A stretch of 34,258 bases of DNA from Phenylobacterium sp. Lineage in GTDB: Bacteria > Pseudomonadota > Alphaproteobacteria > Caulobacterales > Caulobacteraceae. The notes beneath the pieces are model-generated. The model made no database searches, was not told where the DNA came from, and saw only the letters and a program-made list of their open reading frames with translations. Positions within the stretch are counted from its first letter, which is position 1, and every line of letters starts with the position of its first letter. The position numbers and the translations under genes were made by a program. The stretch is from NCBI RefSeq assembly GCF_030697925.1, contig NZ_JAUYOJ010000069.1, positions 1 to 34,258 of the forward strand, given 5' to 3'. Of this stretch, positions 1 through 8,268 are shown in pieces.

Positions 1-895
1 CCGCGCCCAGATGCGGGGTGCGCATCATGGCGCTCAAGGTCGCCTCGATCGGCCGTTTCGGGTCCGACAGGAACGCCGCCACGCCGGCCAGGGTCTTGTC
101 GGGCTCGGCGTAGAGGACATGCAGGATGGCGCCGACCAGCAATGAATGGCTGGTCTTTTCCCAGTGGTTGCGCTTGTCGAGCGAGCCCTCCGGATCGACC
201 AGCACGTCGGCGACGTTCTGGACGTCGCGCACCTCCCATTCGCCGCGTCGAACCTCGAGCAGCGGATTGTAGGCTGCTGAATCCCGGTTGGTCGGATCGA
301 ACAGCAGCACGCGGCCCAAACGTGCCCGGAAACCGGCGGTCAACCCCCAGTTCTCGCCCTTGATGTCGTGGACGATCGCCGAGCCCGGCCAGGTCAGGAG
401 CGAAGGCACCACCAGGCCCACCCCCTTGCCCGATCGGGTCGGGGCGAAGCACAGCACATGCTCGGGTCCGTTATGGCGCAGATAGGCGCCGCCGAGCTTG
501 CCCAGCACGACGCCGTCGGGTCCCAGATGCCCCGCAGCCCGGACTTCCGCGCTGCTTGCCCAACGCGCCGAGCCGTAGGTCGCGACTTGACTGGCCTCCC
601 GCGCGCGCCAGACCGACAGGGCGATGGCGACGACGACAGCAAGAATTCCGCCGGAGGCGGCGACATAGGCGCCGCGCAGGAAGATCCTGGGCGCATAGGC
701 GTCATAGGCGAACCACCACCAGAAGAAGGCGGGCGGCGGATAGAGGCGGTAGCCGTGGACCGTCAGCCAGGGCGGCCCAAGCTGTGTCTGATAGGCCAGT
801 TGCGCCGCCGTCCACTGCGTCGCGCCCCAGGTGGTGGCGACCACGATCCCGAGAACGATCAGGACCTGGCCCCAGAGAATCTTCGTCGCCGGCAT
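1..895 (-). CDS. traG: TraG/VirD4-type conjugative coupling protein, N-terminal part
   Basis: This is a reading frame that starts with ATG at 895 and runs off the left edge without a stop, so only about 298 N-terminal residues are visible. Two hydrophobic segments lie near residues 6-28 and 76-95, as in inner-membrane coupling ATPases. The Walker A motif APTRSGKGVG follows near residue 160, and the stretches VHDIKGENW, LLFDPTN and NHWEKTSHSLLVGAILH are typical of TraG of the Trb/Tra conjugation systems. The protein would couple the relaxase-DNA complex to the type IV secretion channel at the inner membrane. No relaxase, TraF or Trb gene is recognisable upstream inside the window, so this is either the end of a conjugative module or a truncated one. 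Family assignment is strong; whether the gene is intact is unknown. Confidence 0.88.
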   Translation of the reverse strand, partial: MPATKILWGQVLIVLGIVVATTWGATQWTAAQLAYQTQLGPPWLTVHGYRLYPPPAFFWWWFAYDAYAPRIFLRGAYVAASGGILAVVVAIALSVWRAREASQVATYGSARWASSAEVRAAGHLGPDGVVLGKLGGAYLRHNGPEHVLCFAPTRSGKGVGLVVPSLLTWPGSAIVHDIKGENWGLTAGFRARLGRVLLFDPTNRDSAAYNPLLEVRRGEWEVRDVQNVADVLVDPEGSLDKRNHWEKTSHSLLVGAILHVLYAEPDKTLAGVAAFLSDPKRPIEATLSAMMRTPHLGA

Positions 896-1253
896 GCCAA
901 ACCCCTTCCGCCCATGCGCCAAAGTCGGTGTCGGACCCGGCGACCGGCAAGGGCGGTACGCTCGCGGTCGCGGGATCGGCAGCCGTAGCGCGCAACGACA
1001 GGCGCAAGTGTTTGGAAGGCGTCCGCGTCGCTGATGAAACGCGAACGCATGTCGGTCGAGACGCGCGGACCTCGGCCACCTGCCGGCGGGCGCGCCCGTC
1101 TACCGCGAATGACGCAGCGCCAGCCCAGGCCCGCGATGCGCACGGTCGCGGCGCGGGCCACCGCAATTTTCCACCGCCCACGGCCGTGGGCGCCGACGAA
1201 GCGGCACGTCCTCGACTTCAGAAACGCGCCACAAGGGGCGTCCTGAGGGGGTT
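896..1253. other. Intergenic or decayed stretch, no gene recognised
   Basis: Several open frames exist on both strands here, but none gives a product I recognise, and their high-GC composition allows long chance frames. Partner genes expected upstream of traG (signal-peptidase-like TraF, DUF2840, relaxase) could not be identified. I see nothing supportable in it. Confidence 0.4.
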
Positions 1254-1259
1254 TTGTCG

Positions 1260-1405
1260 ATGAACGCGACGTTGCTTCGACTGGCGGGCGTCAGCGCGCT
1301 CGCCGTGACGGCTCAGCCGGCCCGGTCGCCACAGCTGCGCGACTACGACGTGCCTGGGCGCGATCCAGGCGGCGCCCTGCGGGCGTTCGCACGGCAAGGT
1401 GCTCG
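1260..1405 (+). pseudogene. Fragment of a TonB-dependent receptor-like N-terminus (signal peptide plus start of STN domain)
   Basis: The frame from ATG 1260 starts with a short signal-peptide-like segment (LLRLAGVSALAVTA) and continues with YDVPGRDPGGALRAFARQ. This resembles the opening of the secretin/TonB N-terminal (STN) domain, usually of the form FDIPAQPL..AL.AFARQ. The similarity stops after about 47 residues. The frame then runs into unrelated sequence, and no beta-barrel follows. It looks like the first part of an outer-membrane receptor or FecA-like gene cut by the events that brought in the Tn3 fragment just downstream on the other strand. The match is short, so the call is tentative. 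Confidence 0.35.
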
Positions 1406-1563
1406 CAGCGTCGGGGACCGCCCGCGTCGAAGCCAGTTCCGAAGAACGGGGACGCGGGATCTGACCTCGCATCGAGGGCAAGTGGAAACCTACTATGGCA
1501 ACGCGGGTTCCAGGCAAACTGCAACCAGGGGGGCCTGTCGCCCGCGACGATCGCCGCCTCGCT

Positions 1564-1680
1564 CCACACATAGTCGCCCGTGAGGCTGATGTGCGCCGCG
1601 CCCATCGGGGACAGACGAGCGAGAAGGTGGTCGGGAGTAGGTACTTCGCGGGCTGGCATTCGCGCTGCGGTCTGCGCTTG
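1564..1680 (-). pseudogene. Tn3-family transposase C-terminal fragment
   Basis: On the minus strand the frame reads VPTPDHLLARLSPMGAAHIS followed by LTGDYVW. This closely follows the conserved C-terminal end of Tn3-family TnpA (typically [21 protein letters not shown]). Only the last few dozen residues are present. The rest of the roughly 1000-residue transposase, the resolvase and clear 38-bp terminal repeats are absent. The fragment is inert and marks an old transposon end between the TonB-receptor-like fragment and the broken phzF gene. Confidence 0.62.
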
Positions 1681-1711
1681 TGTCAGCCGCCTAGAGCAAT
1701 GGGTTGCCTCA

Positions 1712-2110
1712 ATGCGCATGTATCAGGTCGATGCCTTTAGCGACCGGCTATTCTCCGGAAATCCCGCAGCCGTTCTCGTACTTGACGACAGGCTGCCGGA
1801 TGACCTGATGCTTGCGATTGCGCAGGAGAACAATCTCGCCGAGACAGCCTTTGTCAAAGCCCGGCCCGATGGGGCATGGGATTTGCGCTGGTTCGCCCCG
1901 GCGCATGACGTTAATTTCTGCGGCCATACCACCCTTGCGACGGCGCATGTCTTGCTGACCAAGGTGAAGGCGGAGCCGCCCTTCGTCTTTCATACGCGGG
2001 TCGGAGAACTGCGCGTATCGAAAGGGCCTGGCGGATACCGGCTCGACATTCCTCGCCTGCCGCCAGAGGCGATGGACGCTCCACCGCCGGAAATCGCAGG
2101 TATCTTTAGT
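1712..2110 (+). pseudogene. PhzF-family isomerase, 5' half only
   Basis: From ATG 1712 (or 1718) the product reads MRMYQVDAFSDRLFSGNPAA and continues with LAIAQENNLAETAFV, LRWFAPAHDVNFCGHTTLATAHVL and a strand-rich segment ending near RLDIPRLPPEA. These are the signature blocks of the first domain of PhzF/YHI9-like epimerase-isomerases, including the ENNLAETAF block with the Glu expected to be catalytic. Full-length members have about 260-300 residues in two similar domains; here homology ends after about 130 residues. The frame stays open to 2509, but that part is only the antisense of a different gene fragment. The gene is truncated by a rearrangement near 2110-2125 and is probably non-functional. 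Confidence 0.75.
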
Positions 2111-2124
2111 GCGCCGCCTGCCCA

Positions 2125-2422
2125 TAAGCAACGAGTCCGGAGCCATGCTCCCCGGCCCCTCTACGGACGCGCGATGCTCGACGAGGCCGTGGTTTCCGCA
2201 AAGACTGGTGGCGCGAGTGAAGATCCGAAGTGCGCCCGCGACTGCCATCGCATGTTCGCGGCCGCCACGGACCTCGTACGAGAGCATGCCTGCGAAGGCT
2301 CGCATCTGACGCGACGCGATCTCATGCCCCGTGTGCAACTCCAATTCGGGATAGTGCACCGTTGTGACGACCGGCTGTTGTTCGAGAAATCTCACTATGG
2401 CCAACCGAGCCGCCCACCATCG
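2125..2422 (-). pseudogene. Cys/Met metabolism PLP-dependent enzyme, C-terminal fragment (cystathionine gamma-synthase-like)
   Basis: The minus frame contains LAIVRFLEQQPVV, VHYPELELHTGHEIASRQM, FAGMLSYEVRGG, LRIFTRATSLCGNHGLVEHR and ASVEGPGSMAPDSLL. These follow the C-terminal domain of the trans-sulfuration enzyme family (cystathionine gamma-synthase, beta- and gamma-lyases) block by block. The large PLP-binding domain with the catalytic Lys is missing on the upstream side (beyond about 2422). The family's final RLSVGIE-like segment is missing at the other side, where the sequence switches to the broken PhzF gene. It is a remnant with no complete active site, lying tail to tail with the phzF remnant. 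Confidence 0.7.
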
Positions 2423-2522
2423 CGTGGAACTGGCACCCGTGATCGCAGGAATGCGAAATGCATTCAAGCAGTTGATCGAGTATTCACCCTAGACGTTCAG
2501 TCCGAGTGAGGCGGACGGCGAC

Positions 2523-2543
2523 GGGCCCGCGAGTAGCGGGCCC
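2523..2543. terminator. Perfect 8-bp-stem hairpin downstream of the sulfotransferase gene
   Basis: GGGCCCGC and GCGGGCCC form a perfect stem around the loop GAGTA, 29 bases beyond the stop codon of the minus-strand sulfotransferase gene. No clear T-run follows on either strand, so this is a terminator candidate or a transcript-end stabiliser rather than a proven intrinsic terminator. Confidence 0.4.
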
Positions 2544-2571
2544 CCGCATTATCCCGGTCTGCGTTCCCAAG

Positions 2572-3603
2572 TCAGGGTTCCAACTCCAGCAGTTCGATCG
2601 CCGCCGGCGACAGCGCCGCCCACATCTCTTCGCGTACGCGCTCACCGACGCGACAACGCCAGCGATCATCCAGTCCATGGACGAAGTTGACCCGCACCTC
2701 GGCTGGCGGGAGATCCAGTTTCGAATTCAATGACGGATAAAGCGGCGCAAGAGCTGACAGCATTTCTCGCCAGACCAGGTGGAGGTCCGTCCGTACGAGC
2801 CGCGACTGGATCCAGCGAACACGTAGATCGCCGGTGTTTGCTGCAGCGATCCATCCTTCGAGCCACGGGATAAAGAGATGTCGATAGGTGTCCAACACGT
2901 TTGCCGTCCATTGGGCGTCGTCGATCGGCTGATCAAGCCTACTAGTCCCGAAATCGACCACGGAGGCGGCGGCGGCTCTCGGATCGCGCACCAGCACGAA
3001 CACTTCGCTCACGCCACAGCTCCTAAGGGTCGCCAGGTTCTCCGGCGTGGCGCCGAAGTGGTCGTGGAGCACGGCGCCGCCCGGGCTGGCGCTGTTGAGC
3101 CAGCTTGGCGCCAGCATGCAGTGCGGGAAGTGGCCGAGACTCACTCGGAGCACCGGCATATCCAGGCTCCGCGCCAGGGACTGCGTGAGGCTGGTGCTCG
3201 CGGCGCGCGGCATGGAGGCGATCAGGAACGCCGGCACGCCTCGGACTCGCGCCGCTTCGCGATGCTCAAATAGGCCGAGCGAACGGGCGACGTGGTCTGG
3301 ATACAAGAGGTCCCCGCCGTCCGCTGGCAGTGTGCCGGACCGTTCGATGCAATCGACCATCTCCTTTGATCGTCCAAGATGGGCGTACGTCTGGGCGAGG
3401 TGGAAGGCGAGCGCCTCGGCGAAATAGGACTCGTTCATCAACCCAGGCCGCAGGCCGATCGCCGCCAACAGGGCCGCGACGCCGGCCGCAGCGCCGCCTT
3501 CTTCTGCGGCGAGTGCGGCCGCAAGTGCGCCCTCAAGGCGCGCCCGCTCACGCACCGCGACGTCGGGATCTGCCACCCCAGAGTCGAAAGCGAGTTCCAG
3601 CAT
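2572..3603 (-). CDS. Sulfotransferase family protein
   Basis: The 343-residue product has an alpha-helical N-terminal part of about 125 residues, rich in Ala and Leu, and then a sulfotransferase core. VPAFLIASMPRAASTSLTQS is the P-loop-like 5'-phosphosulfate-binding motif for PAPS. SEVFVLVRDPRAAAASVV is the 3'-phosphate-binding motif with the conserved Arg-Asp-Pro. Enzymes of this family move a sulfo group from PAPS to hydroxyls of sugars or other acceptors. The N-terminal helical region could be TPR-like, as in other bacterial sulfotransferases, but no clear repeats are visible. The gene lies at the start of a surface-glycan cluster, so sulfation of the exported glycan is a fair inference. 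The ATG at 3603 has no strong ribosome site, so the start is not certain. Confidence 0.78.
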   Translation of the reverse strand: MLELAFDSGVADPDVAVRERARLEGALAAALAAEEGGAAAGVAALLAAIGLRPGLMNESYFAEALAFHLAQTYAHLGRSKEMVDCIERSGTLPADGGDLLYPDHVARSLGLFEHREAARVRGVPAFLIASMPRAASTSLTQSLARSLDMPVLRVSLGHFPHCMLAPSWLNSASPGGAVLHDHFGATPENLATLRSCGVSEVFVLVRDPRAAAASVVDFGTSRLDQPIDDAQWTANVLDTYRHLFIPWLEGWIAAANTGDLRVRWIQSRLVRTDLHLVWREMLSALAPLYPSLNSKLDLPPAEVRVNFVHGLDDRWRCRVGERVREEMWAALSPAAIELLELEP

Positions 3604-3803
3604 CCGTGGGTCCCCCAGTGCGTTTCAGCCCGGCCGACGCCCCAGGCGGGAGCATGCGGCCACTGACTTCACCAACAGCCGGCCAAGTAGAGATTCGATG
3701 CTCGCCTAACGCACGGCTCAAGCCATCTGCTCCCTTCGTCCATCGAGGAGGAGGGTTTTTGCAGTCTTCAGCGCCGTCCGTTGGAGAACCTTGGCAATCT
3801 TGC

Positions 3804-4484
3804 TTAGTTCTTCTTCTGGCACGCCAGAGCGATCAGGTAATGCGCCATCTTGTGGTACCCGGTGTGGACCAGTTCGTCGTTCATGGAGAACATGAACACG
3901 TTGTGGAAATACTTCTTCATCAGGGCCTCCAAGTCCGGACCACTCTTGCAGTTTATATGCCCAAGCCTGCTGGGCTCCGAGGCGTACGCCTGACTCTCCA
4001 ACGAGGGCATGCCTATGATCACGGCCCCATCGTCGGTTAGGGCCCGAACCACCTTCTGCAGGACGATCTGTTCTTGAGCCGAATCGATGTGTTCGAGCAT
4101 GTCGAGCGAGTAGATGCCGTCGTACCTGCCGGGAAATTCGTCCTTCAGCACGTCGACTACGACTGCATCGTAGGGCCAGCGGTCGCGGACCCGTGACTTC
4201 GCATCTGCGATAAAGAGAGGATCGAAGTCCGTAATCGTCAGCTTCTCGACCGCTTGGCGAACGATTGGAGCATTGAAGCCGTCTCCGCACCCGACCTCAA
4301 GAACGCTTCTTCGACCAGTGAACATCTTTGCAACGAACTTATAGCGCGACATCGAGAAGAGGATGCGCTTGGGATCGTCGTACCACTCCCAGTTCTTCAG
4401 AACGCCGAATCGCGTCTCTCCGATCTGCTCCTGCACAGCGTATCCGAGCCAGTTGGCGGGATCCTTGGGGCCGTCTGCAGACAT
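3804..4484 (-). CDS. Class I SAM-dependent methyltransferase
   Basis: The ATG at 4484 is preferred because GAGG lies seven bases upstream; the frame is open further upstream to 4577. The product of about 226 residues has the SAM-binding glycine-rich loop VLEVGCGDGFNAPIV, an acidic residue at TITDFDPLFI, the segment YDGIYSLDMLEHIDSAQEQI (motif with DMLEH), and VRALTDDGAVIIGMPS, all in the order of class I Rossmann methyltransferases of the Methyltransf_11/23 type. The N-terminal part (WLGYAVQEQIGETRFGVLKN) resembles small-molecule or sugar methyltransferases of glycan clusters. Its acceptor cannot be told. It lies about 200 bases upstream of the sulfotransferase on the same strand, so the two may be co-transcribed. 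Confidence 0.82.
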   Translation of the reverse strand: MSADGPKDPANWLGYAVQEQIGETRFGVLKNWEWYDDPKRILFSMSRYKFVAKMFTGRRSVLEVGCGDGFNAPIVRQAVEKLTITDFDPLFIADAKSRVRDRWPYDAVVVDVLKDEFPGRYDGIYSLDMLEHIDSAQEQIVLQKVVRALTDDGAVIIGMPSLESQAYASEPSRLGHINCKSGPDLEALMKKYFHNVFMFSMNDELVHTGYHKMAHYLIALACQKKN

Positions 4485-4695
4485 ATTGGGGCCTCGGTTC
4501 GGCATGCTTGGCAGGTGGTCTATTCCAAGCTTGGCGAGGGGGTCAAGACGAGCGGGAGCGCCGCGGGTCGCTCGCATGAACAGCCCTGCGCACCGACGGT
4601 CTTGCCTAAGCCCAACTCACCTAGTCTAAGCTGCGGGCACGCCGCGCGACCGCCTCCGGCTCTCCGGGCCTGCGCATAGAAACGAGTAGCTTGTT

Positions 4696-6165
4696 TTGGC
4701 TCCTGCCCCCAGCGGCGATCACAACCCCGCCCGGTCTCCACGCGTGCGCACCGCTTTCGTCTCGGGCAACTTCAGCGTGTTACATCCGGGCCATTTCCGG
4801 CTGCTGAAGTTCGCCGCGGAGAGCGCGGATAGGCTCGTCGTCGGGGTCAATCCGAATGGAACGCCGGGGGCGTTCGGCGCCCAGGAAGACCGGCTGGCGG
4901 CGGTGCGCTCGCTGGATATGGTGGACGAAGCGTTCATTCTTGAAAGCTCGCTGCCGGAGGTCCTCGAACGGCTCAAACCTGAGGTCGTGATCAAGGGCAA
5001 GGAGCATGAAAGCCGCCTGAACGTCGAGAATGCGGTGGTCGAGCGCTATGGTGGAAAGCTCCTGTTCAGTTCGGGCGAGGTACGCCTGTCGCCTCAGGCG
5101 CTACTGGGTGGATCGGAGGCGGGCTTTTCCACCATTCGAAAGCCGGGTGACTTTCCGAAGCGGCACGGGTTCGACCTCAGCGACCTGAAGGCGGCGCTTG
5201 GAGCCCTCGAGGGCATGCGGGTGGTGGTCGTCGGCGACCTCATCGTCGACACCTACGTCAACTGCGATCCGCTCGGCATGTCCCAGGAGGACCCGACTCT
5301 CGTCGTGACGCCGGTGGAGGAGACGACTTTTGTAGGCGGCGCCGGCATCGTCGCGGCGCACGCGCGCGGTCTGGGGGCGCAGGTATCGTTCGTCTCGGTC
5401 GTCGGTGCGGATGAACAGGGCCGCTTTGCAGCACGATTGCTGGATGACCTCGGCGTGGATACTCATCTGCTCCAGGACGTCACGCGACCCACGACCCACA
5501 AGCGACGGTATCGGGCCAAGGGAAAGACGCTGCTGCGCGTCAACCACCTGCGCCAGCACCCTATTGATCAAGAGCTGACCGCGGCCATGATGGAGGCCGT
5601 AAGAGAGCGCCTCGACCGGGCGGATTTGTTGCTGTTCTCCGATTTCAACTACGGATGCCTTCCGCAGCCTCTCGTTAACGCCTTGATCGGGATGGCCAGC
5701 GCCCGCGGCGTGGTGATGGCCGCGGACAGCCAAGCCTCCTCCCAACTGGCCGATATTTCACGCTTCAAGGGAATGGACCTGATCACGCCCACGGAACGGG
5801 AGGCGCGGCTGGCGCTCCAGGACTTCCAATCGGGATTGGCGGTCATCGCCCAGGAGCTGCAGAAGAAGGCGCGGGCCAAGCAGGTGGTGATCACCCTCGC
5901 CGAAGAAGGCCTGTTGGCCTACGGGCCCGACGGCGGCGAATATCGCGCAGATCTCCTGCCGGCGTTCAACGTCTCGCCTCGGGACGTCGCGGGGGCCGGA
6001 GATTCGCTCTTCATGGCCACGGCCCTAAGCCTCCGGGCAGGCGTCAACTTCTGGCAGAGCACCTATCTGGGCGCACTGGCGGCGGCCTGCCAGGTCTCCC
6101 GGATCGGCAACTCGCCCCTGACCAGGAGCGATCTGGTGGCCGAGATCGAGTGGCTCGATGGCTAG
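4696..6165 (+). CDS. Bifunctional nucleotidyltransferase-PfkB sugar kinase, HldE-like with swapped domain order
   Basis: Residues 17-150 form a cytidylyltransferase-type nucleotidyltransferase: VSGNFSVLHPGHFRLLKFA contains the HxGH motif, and EVVIKGKEHESRLN follows. Residues about 170-485 form a PfkB/ribokinase-type kinase: MRVVVVGDLIVDTYVN, TTFVGGAGIVAAHARGLGA, and the catalytic DVAGAGDSLFMA near the end. Classical HldE has the kinase first and the transferase second; here the order is reversed. HldE phosphorylates heptose-7-phosphate at C1 and adenylates the heptose-1-phosphate after GmhB dephosphorylation. This protein may do the same for a heptose or another sugar of the glycan. The start is either TTG 4696 or GTG 4744; the latter lies directly before the conserved core. 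It is convergent with the FkbM gene. Confidence 0.8.
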   Translation: MAPAPSGDHNPARSPRVRTAFVSGNFSVLHPGHFRLLKFAAESADRLVVGVNPNGTPGAFGAQEDRLAAVRSLDMVDEAFILESSLPEVLERLKPEVVIKGKEHESRLNVENAVVERYGGKLLFSSGEVRLSPQALLGGSEAGFSTIRKPGDFPKRHGFDLSDLKAALGALEGMRVVVVGDLIVDTYVNCDPLGMSQEDPTLVVTPVEETTFVGGAGIVAAHARGLGAQVSFVSVVGADEQGRFAARLLDDLGVDTHLLQDVTRPTTHKRRYRAKGKTLLRVNHLRQHPIDQELTAAMMEAVRERLDRADLLLFSDFNYGCLPQPLVNALIGMASARGVVMAADSQASSQLADISRFKGMDLITPTEREARLALQDFQSGLAVIAQELQKKARAKQVVITLAEEGLLAYGPDGGEYRADLLPAFNVSPRDVAGAGDSLFMATALSLRAGVNFWQSTYLGALAAACQVSRIGNSPLTRSDLVAEIEWLDG

Positions 6166-6204
6166 CCGGCGCCTCTCGGGCGGCAAGGACTTCCTAGTCT
6201 TGGC

Positions 6205-8268
6205 CTAGGAATCCGTCTGAGGACCAAGCTCGATGATGGGAACGAGCTGTGCGGTCCGGTCGACTTCGAGCGATCCGATGGGCTCCCAGGAAGGGCCGGC
6301 TACGAACAGGTCGACGACGTCCGAATCGTCTCTGCCGATGGCGAAGACAGCCTCATAGACCAAGGCGCCTCCGTCGTGGCGCTTCGCGCGAACCACGCCA
6401 CGTATCTTCCCGCCCGTGGGCAGCGGCAGCACGGTTTCCACCCCCGTGCGGACCCCCTGGTCATCGAACTGGAAGTAGAGCAGCGACGTCTCGTCCGCCA
6501 TCAGCGCATAGGCCTCGTAGGCCGGCTCGTGCGAGAGCGCCCGCACAAGCACTGGCCGGCCAGGGCAGGCGAGTGCGGCTTTCCACTCGAACGTACGCGA
6601 ACGGGAATCCCAGGCTCCAACGCCCATGTGCAGGGTTGGCTCACACACGGCGACGCCCAGAACATCGTTCATACCCCAGACCGGCAGGACCACGGAGCCG
6701 GTGGCGCAGCCCATGGCTTCAAGCCATTCGATCTTCAAAGGGTCGTCGGTTGAGCGCCCGAAGCTGAGTCGGGTATTCCCATCGTCAAAGCAGTGGCGGG
6801 TCGCAAAATAGGCGGTCGGGCCCTGTTCCCAGACAGCGACCACGATATCGGCCTCCATTCGTGGCGCGCTTTCCAGGTCGCCTCCGCTCCAGGAGCGGCC
6901 CTCAAATCGGCTGAGCACCCGGATGGGTCCCTGGTAGTGGCTGCGCGGCTCGCGGTCGTAGAGGTAGCACGACACCAGGCCCCGCTCGACGCCGTGCGCA
7001 GCCGCGAAACACTGCCCCACGCCCGAATGCCCGGTCTGGGCCGCTCGCTCCTTGGGGATGGCGTACAACAACGTCTCGAAGCGGCTGTAGCCATACTGCC
7101 TCAGGTAGAATCTGTAATCTTCGAGGTTATCGATAAGAAATTGCGGGTAGTCCCAAAAATGCTCGGGCTCATGATAGATCGCCACCGCGAGCTTCGGTCG
7201 GTACTTTCGGATGGTCTTCAAGGCGCCTTCAAGGATGTATTTCTCTCCGCCCTCCACGTCCATTTTCAGGTAGTCGAGGCCGGTGAAAACCCCTTCCGCG
7301 TCTAGGGAATCGAGCGTTCGAATAGGGAACGTGGATTTCTGGACATCGCCCTTTATTGCGGACTCGCTCGAGCGCACCATCTTCGCGTCGGTGACGGGGA
7401 GGTCGATCTCGCCGTTGTAAGCGCCAAGAAGAACTCTGCGGTTCTCCATCATTCCTTCGAACGACTTCAGCATCTCAGCGAAGGGACTGGTCCCGTAATC
7501 TATCATGCAGTCGAAATTATATATGACGCCTTCGCCATTCAGCTTGCAGATGAAGTAGGGAAGTTCCCAGCCTCGACCAACTCCGCAGTTTACGATCCGG
7601 TCCCCAGGCGCGAATTCGACGATCTCCATGTACTGCTGACCGCCGAAGACCGTCTTCACGAAAGAGGACAGGATTTCCTCTATGCTCCCAAACAGTATGC
7701 GCGCATATGTGGATCGACTGCGATCGTCCGCCAGGTGGGCGAAAACCCTGGCGATCGCGGCGCCATTGGCCTGAAGGAGGCGCTCGTACTCCTGGGTCGA
7801 CGATCCCCCAAGGGCGGTCAACCGGCCCGCGAACGGCCGTCCGGCGAGCCAGCGCTCCAGAAACGGCCTCAGATCGGACAGCGCCTGCTCATCCAGCACC
7901 CGGCTGCGGAAGACGCGCTGGAGCGAACCGCCGCATCCCTTGGCGAAGTCCCAGTACCCGCTTGGATCGTAGTCGAAATACAGGAGCACCCGCGCCTGCT
8001 CGCCGGAGACGCCGGCGGCAGCCAGCGCCTGGCTGTGGCGCGCCCACACCGGCGCGGCGATGAAGACCGGAAGCGCCGAATCGCGAAGCGACGCCGGATC
8101 GCTGTGGACTTCCGCCGGAGCGCCGCGGCAGGCCTCCATCAGCTGATGCATGAATGGGTCGGCTAGCTCGTCCTCAAACAGCGCATAGGGTTGATCGCCC
8201 GCGCAATCATCCGCGGAAAAGAGAAAACGACAATCGAAAAATGAAGAGTCCAGCCCGGTCACTTGCAC
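6205..8268 (-). CDS. FkbM-family methyltransferase with large flanking domains
   Basis: The 687-residue protein has three parts. Residues 1 to about 180 are an unrecognised domain (FDYDPSGYWDFAKGCGGSLQ and neighbours). Residues about 185-410 are an FkbM-type SAM methyltransferase: RIVNCGVGRGWELPYFICKL near the SAM site, IRTLDSLDAEGV, LDYLKMDVEGGEKYILEGA (the hallmark KMDVEG) and a C-terminal YRFYLRQYG. Residues about 430-687 are beta-rich, with repeated segments such as RVLSRFEGRSWSGGDLESAP, and may be a propeller or sugar-binding domain. FkbM enzymes methylate hydroxyls of sugars and polyketides. The start is GTG 8268 or, more likely by its GTGA overlap with the previous stop, GTG 8262. It is translationally coupled to the PhyH gene. 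Confidence 0.82.
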   Translation of the reverse strand: MQVTGLDSSFFDCRFLFSADDCAGDQPYALFEDELADPFMHQLMEACRGAPAEVHSDPASLRDSALPVFIAAPVWARHSQALAAAGVSGEQARVLLYFDYDPSGYWDFAKGCGGSLQRVFRSRVLDEQALSDLRPFLERWLAGRPFAGRLTALGGSSTQEYERLLQANGAAIARVFAHLADDRSRSTYARILFGSIEEILSSFVKTVFGGQQYMEIVEFAPGDRIVNCGVGRGWELPYFICKLNGEGVIYNFDCMIDYGTSPFAEMLKSFEGMMENRRVLLGAYNGEIDLPVTDAKMVRSSESAIKGDVQKSTFPIRTLDSLDAEGVFTGLDYLKMDVEGGEKYILEGALKTIRKYRPKLAVAIYHEPEHFWDYPQFLIDNLEDYRFYLRQYGYSRFETLLYAIPKERAAQTGHSGVGQCFAAAHGVERGLVSCYLYDREPRSHYQGPIRVLSRFEGRSWSGGDLESAPRMEADIVVAVWEQGPTAYFATRHCFDDGNTRLSFGRSTDDPLKIEWLEAMGCATGSVVLPVWGMNDVLGVAVCEPTLHMGVGAWDSRSRTFEWKAALACPGRPVLVRALSHEPAYEAYALMADETSLLYFQFDDQGVRTGVETVLPLPTGGKIRGVVRAKRHDGGALVYEAVFAIGRDDSDVVDLFVAGPSWEPIGSLEVDRTAQLVPIIELGPQTDS

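Noticed and set aside
556..1263. Arg-rich plus-strand open frame of 235 codons
   Set aside because: It overlaps the traG frame in antisense and has the composition of a GC-rich shadow frame.
2110..2509. C-terminal half of the open frame that begins as PhzF
   Set aside because: It is only the antisense reading of a cystathionine gamma-synthase-like fragment, and PhzF similarity ends near 2110.
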